A DNA stretch of 13,161 nucleotides from NCBI GenBank assembly GCA_964651435.1, contig CAZYVU010000056.1:1-13161 (forward strand). The letters run 5' to 3'. The notes beneath the pieces were generated by a model that was not told the origin of the DNA, did no database searches, and was given only the letters and a program-made list of their open reading frames with translations. The stretch is from CAZYVU01 sp964651435. GTDB lineage: Bacteria > Desulfobacterota > Syntrophorhabdia > Syntrophorhabdales > CAYQXL01. The position numbers were made by a program, and so were the translations under genes. Positions 1-5,863 of the stretch are shown here, one piece after another. The first letter of the stretch is position 1. Each line of letters begins with the position of its first letter.

Positions 1-137
1 TGCATCGAAAAGTTCACAAGCGGCTCCGGCAAGGCGCCAGTTCTCTACTCTACCCAGGGGTGGTGACCCCAGGGGTGGGGTGTTGCGGGAACCGAATCGT
101 CGTGATAGGCTTGTTGAGACGAAACAGGTTAGGCGCC
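1..137. other. Leader region upstream of the TatD-family gene, with a short direct repeat
   Basis: No gene can be assigned with confidence. Plus frame 1 is open from the window edge to a TGA at 64-66 and could be the last 21 codons of an upstream gene, but the peptide is not recognisable. The other two plus frames are also open, so this is weak support. The 11-base word CCCAGGGGTGG occurs at 53-63 and again at 68-78, a period of 15. A poor sigma70-like pair (TTGCGG at 83-88, TAGGCT at 106-111) lies ahead of the hydrolase gene; I do not trust it as a promoter. Confidence 0.3.
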
Positions 138-899
138 ATGCTGATCGATACCCATTGCCACCTTAACGACCCATCGTTTGCTCACAGGATCGCGCAGGTT
201 ATGGAACGCGCACACGCCCAAGGCGTCGTGGCCTTCGTCGTGCCTTCCTATGACAGGCAGTCGATGGCAACGACGGCCTCTCTTGCGCAGGTATACCCCG
301 GTACCATCCTGCCGGCCTACGGCATTCATCCGTGGTATGTGGAGGGAGGCGTGGACTGTGACGAGGTGCGGAGCAAGGCTATCGAGGGCAAGGCGGTGGC
401 CATAGGGGAGATGGGCCTTGATTTCTCTCCGGGCCTCCCTCCCCGTGGGCTGCAGATAGACGCCTGTGTGAGGCAGCTTGATCTTGCCGTAGAGCTCAAA
501 CTGCCCGTTCTGCTCCATTGCCGGAAGGCGCACGAGGCGCTTTACGAGATCCTGAGTGGATACGGCAAGAGGTTACAGGGCGTCATGCATTCCTTTTCCG
601 GCAGCCGGGAGCAGATGGAAAAGTTTCTGGACCTGGGCCTCTATATCGCCTTTTCAGGGTCGGTGACACGGGAGAGGGCAAGGAAATACCACAGGAACGC
701 TATGCACGTTCCGCCGGGGAGGATCCTTCTGGAAACAGACGCACCGTCGATCGCCACGGAGACGACGGTGGCCTCGGAGGTGGAACCTCGTCACACCGTC
801 GAGGTGGCGCGGAAGGTGGCGGAGCTAAGGGGAGTTTCCTTTGAGGAGATATGCACCGTCACCACGGAGAATGCCAAAAGACTCTTCAAACTTCCATGA
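138..899 (+). CDS. TatD-family metal-dependent hydrolase (probable DNase)
   Basis: This is a 253-residue amidohydrolase-fold enzyme of the TatD family. Known members are cytoplasmic, divalent-metal-dependent nucleases (3'-5' exonuclease/DNase); some homologues have other or unknown substrates. The metal-binding set is complete: HCH (H6, H8) in the N-terminal DTHCHL motif, E91 in IGEMGLD, H127 in LLHCRK, H151 in MHSFSG and D201 in LLETDAP. Length is normal for the family (about 250-265). The frame is open upstream to GTG/ATG codons near 60, but the family begins at the M-L-I-D-T-H motif, so ATG 138 is the start. Only a weak purine-rich site precedes it. A gene for a TcdA-like enzyme follows on the same strand after a short gap, so the two are probably co-transcribed. 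All key residues are present, so it should be active. Confidence 0.9.
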   Translation: MLIDTHCHLNDPSFAHRIAQVMERAHAQGVVAFVVPSYDRQSMATTASLAQVYPGTILPAYGIHPWYVEGGVDCDEVRSKAIEGKAVAIGEMGLDFSPGLPPRGLQIDACVRQLDLAVELKLPVLLHCRKAHEALYEILSGYGKRLQGVMHSFSGSREQMEKFLDLGLYIAFSGSVTRERARKYHRNAMHVPPGRILLETDAPSIATETTVASEVEPRHTVEVARKVAELRGVSFEEICTVTTENAKRLFKLP

Positions 900-960
900 A
901 TACTGAAAAGGACGTTTATTGAGTCTGTTTACTCTACCTGGTTTCTTTAGTTGTGATGCC

Positions 961-1749
961 ATGAACCAAATGAAAACAAACCAGACAAACCAAACAAACC
1001 GTCTCTCTCCTGAGGAAATCTTTGCCCGCACCATCATGGCCTACGGGAGGGAAGGCTTTGAAAAGCTTAAGGGGAGTTATGTTGCCGTAGTCGGCCTTGG
1101 CGGCGTCGGGGCCGCTGCTGCCGAGGCACTGGTTCGGGGAGGGGTGGGGCGGCTGAGGGTAATCGACTGCGATGTCGTGAAACCGACGGACATCAACCGG
1201 CAGTTGTTGGCGCTCGCCTCAACGGTGGGTCGCCAAAAGGTCGATGTGGCTGCTGAGCGGTTCCTTCAGATTAATCCCTCGTTGCGGATTGAGGCCCTGA
1301 ACGCCTTCTTTCATCGGGAGACGGCCCGGAACCTCGTTACGCCGGAGGTGGATTTTGTTGTTGACGCCATCGACAGCCTGAACCCGAAGGTGGAGCTTAT
1401 ACGGTACTGTACAATGGAGAACCTGAGCATCATCTCAGCCATGGGCGCTGCGGGCCGCAGGGATCCCGCTCAGGTTGCCATTGCCCGCCTCGATAAGACG
1501 GTAAACTGCCCTTTGGCCCGCACCGTTCGCCGCTACTTGAGGCGTCGGGGAATTGCGACGGACATCCCCGTCGTCTATTCGAGCGAGCGGCCGATATCCG
1601 GCTTTTTCCATGGGCCTGCCCTCCCGGAAGAGACCGCCGGCACCTATCTCCGGGGGCGGCCTCGCCAATCCTTGCCGAGCCTTCCGACGATTCCGGCCAT
1701 CTTTGGTCTCTTTGCCGCCGGCTATGTGCTGGAAAAGATTCGTGGATAG
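961..1749 (+). CDS. tcdA: TcdA-like tRNA threonylcarbamoyladenosine dehydratase (ThiF/E1 family)
   Basis: This is an E1-like adenylating enzyme, 262 residues from ATG 961. TcdA/CsdL proteins use ATP to cyclise t6A37 in ANN-decoding tRNAs to ct6A. Visible are the nucleotide-binding GLGGVG (45-50), the acidic VIDCD strand (67-71), the NRQ motif (79-81) that supplies the ATP-contacting Arg, VVDAIDS (133-139), and the family-type CPLARTVRRYLRRRG (184-198) followed by VVYSSERP. The last two separate TcdA from MoeB, ThiF and HesA. The start is uncertain. ATG 961 has no clear ribosome site, whereas an in-frame TTG at 919 has AAAAGGA (906-912) six bases upstream and would add 14 residues. Family alignment needs the protein to begin before about residue 20, so ATG 1036 is too late. 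The extra N-terminus is the low-complexity TNQTNQTN stretch. The gene follows tatD closely and ends 42 bases before the convergent HD-GYP gene. Confidence 0.87.
   Translation: MNQMKTNQTNQTNRLSPEEIFARTIMAYGREGFEKLKGSYVAVVGLGGVGAAAAEALVRGGVGRLRVIDCDVVKPTDINRQLLALASTVGRQKVDVAAERFLQINPSLRIEALNAFFHRETARNLVTPEVDFVVDAIDSLNPKVELIRYCTMENLSIISAMGAAGRRDPAQVAIARLDKTVNCPLARTVRRYLRRRGIATDIPVVYSSERPISGFFHGPALPEETAGTYLRGRPRQSLPSLPTIPAIFGLFAAGYVLEKIRG
976..1000 (+). repeat. Nine-base tandem repeat (ACAAACCAR) at the start of tcdA
   Basis: ACAAACC occurs at 976, 985 and 994, a 9-base period of nearly three copies. It is in phase with the tcdA frame, so each unit reads Thr-Asn-Gln. Its base composition (A and C on the plus strand, almost no T) is unlike the surrounding coding DNA. 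It lies before the conserved E1 domain, so it may be a neutral N-terminal extension or untranslated leader. Confidence 0.75.
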
Positions 1750-1751
1750 GC

Positions 1752-1798
1752 CAGGCGGGCTGCGGACAGGTCATGCCTGCCTGAGCCAAAGTCAGGCA
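1752..1798. terminator. Overlapping inverted repeats between convergent genes; possible bidirectional terminator
   Basis: Two alternative hairpins fill the gap between the tcdA stop and the stop of the minus-strand HD-GYP gene. Hairpin one pairs CAGGCGGGC (1752-1760) with GCCTGCCTG (1775-1783): nine pairs including one G-T, with a 14-base loop. Hairpin two pairs TGCCTGA (1778-1784) with TCAGGCA (1792-1798): seven perfect pairs and a seven-base loop, with the HD-GYP stop codon inside the stem. They share bases and cannot both form. Neither is followed by a T-run on either strand, so classical intrinsic termination is not shown. Convergent position is the main support. Confidence 0.35.
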
Positions 1799-3291
1799 AA
1801 GCTGAACCGCTTCTCGTTGAACAGCCTGATGCACGCCTCCGCTACCGCGCTATCGTAGAGCAGGCCCGAGTTCCGCCCGATCTCCTCGAGGGCCGAGGCG
1901 ATGCCGAGGGCAGGCCGATAAGGCCGATGTGAGGCCATGGATTCAACAACATCGGCAACAGCCAGTATGCGTGCGTCTATCATGATTTCCCCTGCCTTCA
2001 GTCCCCGCGGGTATCCCGATCCATCCATGCGCTCGTGGTGCTGGTAGACGATTTCAGCCAGGGGCCACGGAGAAACGACGTCTTTCAGTATTTCATAACC
2101 TTGTCGCGCGTGAAGCCGTATGAGGGCCATCTCGATATCGCTCAACTTGAGCGGTTTACTCAATATCTCCGCAGGCACCGATATCTTGCCTATGTCGTGA
2201 ATAGATCCGGCAAGTGCGATTCCCTCGACCTGCTCTGTCGGAAGGCCTATCTCGCGGGCAATGGCCTCTGCAAGCTCGGCCACGCGCCTCTGGTGTCCTG
2301 CTGTGTAAGGGTCTCTGGTCTCTACGGCCAGCGTCAGCACCTGTGTGGTGGCGCTGATGGCGCGTCTCAGGCTTTCCATGGTCTGCGCAAGCTTTGTCTC
2401 TGCGAGCTTCCGCTCCGTGATGTCCTCTGAAATGCCGAGAAGGTACTGCGGTTTGCCGTTCCGCTCGATGATGGGAATCTTCTTCGTGTGGAGGATTCGC
2501 TCGCCGCGATGTCTCGTTTGAAGAGATTCCTCAGGAATATCGATGATTTGCCCTCGTTCCAGCACTTCCCTGTCCTTGGCAGTGAAGAAGTCGGCCTGAT
2601 CCTTGGGAAAGAAGTCGTAGTCGTTCTTGCCGATCAGCTCATGTCTTTCGTATCCCAGCAGTTGTTCGCCCGCCCTGTTGAACCTGACAAAACGGAGCGT
2701 CTCCGTCTCCTTGACAAAGATCATGTCGGGAATGTTCTCGATGATGCTGTCGAGAAACTCTTCCTCCCTTCTTAGGGCCTCTTCCTTTGCCTTCAGGATC
2801 TGATGGGTTGCCTCCAGATCTGCCATCTTCTTTTCCAGCTTGTTGAAAAGGATCGTGTTGTGTTGCCTGAAGAATTCCATTTCTTCTCCCAAGGGTTTTC
2901 CGGTCACGGGCTTTGCCTCATGTTTTCCTTCGAGCACTTCCGTCAGGAGTGCCAGCAGTACGTCCGGGTCCTGGGGTTTGAGAATGAAACGGTCTGCCCC
3001 GAGCTTGAGGGCGAACCGCTCGTCCTCTGCGCCGGTGTATGTGGCAGTATAGAAGACGAAGGGTATGTTCTTGAGCGTTTCATCGGATTTCAATTGACGG
3101 CACAGTGCAAAACCGTCCATGACCGGCATGAGGATGTCGCTCACAACAAAGTCGGGGGGTGACCTGCGGGCCGCCTCCAATGCCTCTGAACCGTTTGTTG
3201 CCGTTACGACTGCAAATCCCTGGCCTGTTAACAACACTTTCAGGAAATAGAGGGCATCCGCATTGTCGTCTACAATCAGGGCTGTCTTCAT
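1792..3291 (-). CDS. Response regulator with PAS and HD-GYP domains (probable c-di-GMP phosphodiesterase)
   Basis: This 499-residue cytoplasmic protein joins three domains. The receiver (about 3-120) has D8/D9, phospho-acceptor D52 in SDILMP, T82 and K105. A coiled coil (about 145-178) leads to a PAS domain (about 178-296) ending in the usual DITERK. The HD-GYP domain (about 315-499) carries H365-D366 in SIHDIGK, HH 418-419, the GYP triplet at 426-428 and a downstream VADVVES Asp. HD-GYP enzymes hydrolyse c-di-GMP to GMP or pGpG; phosphorylation of the receiver would be expected to control this. It is the last gene of the minus-strand operon. ATG 3291 shares one base with the stop of the upstream receiver gene (TGATG), with GGTGA seven bases upstream; a TTG one codon earlier is also in frame. 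All signature residues are present. The substrate is inferred from the family. Confidence 0.93.
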   Translation of the reverse strand: MKTALIVDDNADALYFLKVLLTGQGFAVVTATNGSEALEAARRSPPDFVVSDILMPVMDGFALCRQLKSDETLKNIPFVFYTATYTGAEDERFALKLGADRFILKPQDPDVLLALLTEVLEGKHEAKPVTGKPLGEEMEFFRQHNTILFNKLEKKMADLEATHQILKAKEEALRREEEFLDSIIENIPDMIFVKETETLRFVRFNRAGEQLLGYERHELIGKNDYDFFPKDQADFFTAKDREVLERGQIIDIPEESLQTRHRGERILHTKKIPIIERNGKPQYLLGISEDITERKLAETKLAQTMESLRRAISATTQVLTLAVETRDPYTAGHQRRVAELAEAIAREIGLPTEQVEGIALAGSIHDIGKISVPAEILSKPLKLSDIEMALIRLHARQGYEILKDVVSPWPLAEIVYQHHERMDGSGYPRGLKAGEIMIDARILAVADVVESMASHRPYRPALGIASALEEIGRNSGLLYDSAVAEACIRLFNEKRFSFA

Positions 3292-3683
3292 CAAAGGTCA
3301 CCGCCCTGTGTGTCTGAAGTAGCAAGGTGTGCTTCAACCTGCTGCAAAAACGTGTCAGGGTTGATGGGCTTTTCGATGTACCCGTTACACCCCGCCTCGA
3401 TGGTCCTCTCTCGGTCGCCCGTCATGGCGTAGGAGGTCACGGCAACAATAGGCACACGGTCGAGCCGTGGGTCCGCCCTCAACGCCCGCGCAACGGCATA
3501 GCCATCCATGACGGGAAGCTGGATATCGAGGAGGATGAGGTCGGGTATCATTGACAGGGCCATATCGATGCCCTGCTGGCCGTCATGGGCCGCCACCACC
3601 TCGTACCCCCGTTTCTGCAAGATGAACGACAACAGATACAGATTTTGCTCATTATCCTCCACAATAAGGACGCGCTTGTTCAT
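3291..3683 (-). CDS. Single-domain response regulator (DivK/CheY-like receiver)
   Basis: The protein is 130 residues and is only a receiver domain. It has E9-D10 in LIVEDN, acceptor D53 in LLLDIQLPVMDG, T83 in AVTSYAM and K105 in IEKPINPDTF. The sequence style (VEDNEQNLYLL, then SYAMTGDRE) is of the DivK type. Such proteins act by protein-protein contact or as phosphate carriers, since no output domain is present. A longer in-frame ORF exists, but ATG 3683 is preceded by AAGGAG at a six-base spacing, so it is the start. That ribosome site lies inside the end of the kinase gene, and ATG overlaps the kinase TGA (ATGA). Next to a histidine kinase and a receiver-PAS-HD-GYP protein, the likely role is a phospho-intermediate or a competing sink, which is inference. 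Confidence 0.93.
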   Translation of the reverse strand: MNKRVLIVEDNEQNLYLLSFILQKRGYEVVAAHDGQQGIDMALSMIPDLILLDIQLPVMDGYAVARALRADPRLDRVPIVAVTSYAMTGDRERTIEAGCNGYIEKPINPDTFLQQVEAHLATSDTQGGDL

Positions 3684-5863
3684 GGGAGACTCCTTTTTAG
3701 GGGGAGGCTGAAGCTGAAGACGCTTCCCTGCCCCCATACACTTTCCAATTCTATATCTCCGCCCAGCAGTCGGACGAGCCGCCTGCAGATGGAGAGACCC
3801 AGGCCCGTCCCTTCGTATTTGCGGGATAGGCCCGTATCGATTTGCAGAAAAGGCTCGAAGACCTTATGCATGTCTTCCCTTCGGATGCCGATGCCCGTGT
3901 CCGACACCCGAATGGAAACCTCATCCGCCGAGGACTGACAGCTTACGGCCACATGTCCTTCCTCGGTAAACTTGACGGCATTGCTCAAAAGGTTGAGCAA
4001 CACCTGTTCGACGCGACGCGCGTCGCTGGTGACCACACCCACACCGGCGCCTACGTCTATGGTCAGGGCAAGGCCCTTTTTTTCCGCAAGGGGTTTCACG
4101 GACTGGGCAACCTTTGTGATGGATGCGGGCAAGTCGAAAGGCTCATGGGCGACCTTAAGCTGCCCCGCCTCAATCTTTGAAATGTCGAGCACATCGCTGA
4201 TGAGCGAAAGAAGATGGTGGGCGCTGTTCCGCACCATGCCCAGTTGCTTCTTCTGTTCTTCGTTGAGTTCCCCGACCAGCCCCTGGAGGAGAATTCCCGT
4301 AAATCCTATGATGGAGTTCAGGGGCGTCCTCAGCTCGTGGGACATGGTGGCGAGAAAGGCCGATTTGACCCGGTCGGCCCCTTCGGCCGCCTCCTTGGCC
4401 CTTTCCAGTTCCTGGGTCCTTTCTCGAACGAGGTCCTCGAGGTGAAGGCGGTATTCGCTCAGCTCCCTCTCTGCGATCTTGCGCTTCGTAATGTTTTCCG
4501 ACGTAGCTTCGTAGTACAGCATGGTGCCCGAGTCATCGCGGACGGCGCGGGCGTTCATGGACGACCATATTTTGCTTCCATCCTTGGTAAAGAACTCGGC
4601 CTCAAAGCCTTCGACGTATCCGTTTTTCTCCATAACGTCCTTAAATCGCTCCCGATCCCGGGGATCAACGTATATCTGACGCGCCATGTCCGTTATTGAC
4701 TGCACCATTTCTTCCGGCGACGCGTAGCCCCACATTCGAGCTCCCGCTGGATTGACGCTCAGGTAGCGGCCGTCCGGTGTAGTTCGAAAGATCCCCATGA
4801 CGCTATTTTCGAAGATGCTTCGGTACTTCTCTTCGCTTTGGCGGAGTGCATTTTCCGTTTCCCTCAGCTCGATGATGTGGTGCTCCAATTTTTCATTTGC
4901 CTGTCTGAGCTCCATGGTCCGTGCCCGAACCTGGTGCTTTAACACAAAAGCGCCGGCTATGCTCATGAGCAGAACAACGGCTGCAACGAGGCCGGCGACG
5001 GAAAGCCACATGGGCAGTTTAAGCTCTACCTGCTCCGACGTCCACCGTTTCAGCGACGCGTAATAAACGGACTGTGGATCCCGTTTCAAATCGGAGAGTC
5101 TATTGTCAATGGTGTTCAATACTTGTTTCGGATCGTTTTTGGTCGCTGCAAAAAGCAGGTCCGAGGGGTCGAAGATGACCCCTGTGCCTTCGAGGCCCAT
5201 CTGCTTTGCGTGCATCAGCCCGTAAAACCGGTTTGTTATTCCTGCATCGGCCCTGTTGTCCGCCACGAGCTCAAACATGGTCGTGTAGTCGGGGACCGCC
5301 ACGAGCTCCATGCGCAGCCCGAAGCTTTCGGTGAGTCGGATAAAGGCTTCCTGCTGAACGGAACCCTCCAGGACGGCTATGCGCTTCCCGTCCAGGTCCA
5401 ATATGGACCGGATTCCGCTGCGCTTGTGGGCGTAAACCTGAGACCACGAGGAGAGAACGGGTACCCCGTGGAACGAATAGTGTTTGCTTCGTTCCGGCGA
5501 ATATGCCACATCGGGCATGAGGTCGATCTCGCCTTTCGCCAGGCGGTCCAGGCCTTCAGCCCAGGTGCCCGGCAGGTAGCGCAGCCGCCATCCCGCCGAC
5601 TTGGCTATATCTTCGATAATATCGATGAAGATGCCCGCCGGCTTGCCGGATTCGGAAAGAAAGACCTTTGGTGCATTGTCGTAGACGCCTACGGTCAAGA
5701 CTTGATCGGTGGCCCTGGCGGCAGTCGAGATGAGGCACAGGGCAACGAGCAGGCTCGACAGGACACTTAGGATCAAGGAGCCTGAGGCGCCGGGTTTTCC
5801 GAAAATGCTTCGAGCGCCGCTGAGTGCCTTCATATCCATATTAGATGCCTTCACTGAGTCCAT
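3680..5863 (-). CDS. Sensor histidine kinase with periplasmic SBP_bac_3 domain and PAS domain
   Basis: This is a 727-residue inner-membrane kinase. A long signal-peptide-like segment (hydrophobic 28-46, possible cleavage after ARA at 49-51) precedes a family-3 solute-binding domain (about 54-275), which faces the periplasm. A membrane helix lies at about 284-308, a coiled coil at 312-345 and PAS at about 343-465. HisKA carries H509 in SHELRTPL. The HATPase has N628 in NLLSNAVKF, DTGIGI at 655-660 and GTGLGL at 685-690. The kinase is therefore expected to be active. In the binding domain the Arg that usually holds an amino-acid carboxylate is present (R125), but the later Asp that pairs with the amino group appears to be Asn (ITN at 209-211). 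The ligand may thus not be an ordinary amino acid. It has no receiver of its own; the next two genes supply receivers. ATG 5863 overlaps the cyclase stop (TGATG), with GAAGGGA upstream. Confidence 0.93.
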   Translation of the reverse strand: MDSVKASNMDMKALSGARSIFGKPGASGSLILSVLSSLLVALCLISTAARATDQVLTVGVYDNAPKVFLSESGKPAGIFIDIIEDIAKSAGWRLRYLPGTWAEGLDRLAKGEIDLMPDVAYSPERSKHYSFHGVPVLSSWSQVYAHKRSGIRSILDLDGKRIAVLEGSVQQEAFIRLTESFGLRMELVAVPDYTTMFELVADNRADAGITNRFYGLMHAKQMGLEGTGVIFDPSDLLFAATKNDPKQVLNTIDNRLSDLKRDPQSVYYASLKRWTSEQVELKLPMWLSVAGLVAAVVLLMSIAGAFVLKHQVRARTMELRQANEKLEHHIIELRETENALRQSEEKYRSIFENSVMGIFRTTPDGRYLSVNPAGARMWGYASPEEMVQSITDMARQIYVDPRDRERFKDVMEKNGYVEGFEAEFFTKDGSKIWSSMNARAVRDDSGTMLYYEATSENITKRKIAERELSEYRLHLEDLVRERTQELERAKEAAEGADRVKSAFLATMSHELRTPLNSIIGFTGILLQGLVGELNEEQKKQLGMVRNSAHHLLSLISDVLDISKIEAGQLKVAHEPFDLPASITKVAQSVKPLAEKKGLALTIDVGAGVGVVTSDARRVEQVLLNLLSNAVKFTEEGHVAVSCQSSADEVSIRVSDTGIGIRREDMHKVFEPFLQIDTGLSRKYEGTGLGLSICRRLVRLLGGDIELESVWGQGSVFSFSLPLKRSLP

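Noticed and set aside
3683..3737. Longer form of the DivK-like receiver starting at 3737
   Set aside because: The extra 18 residues lie inside the kinase C-terminus and do not fit the receiver family; a strong AAGGAG sits just before ATG 3683.
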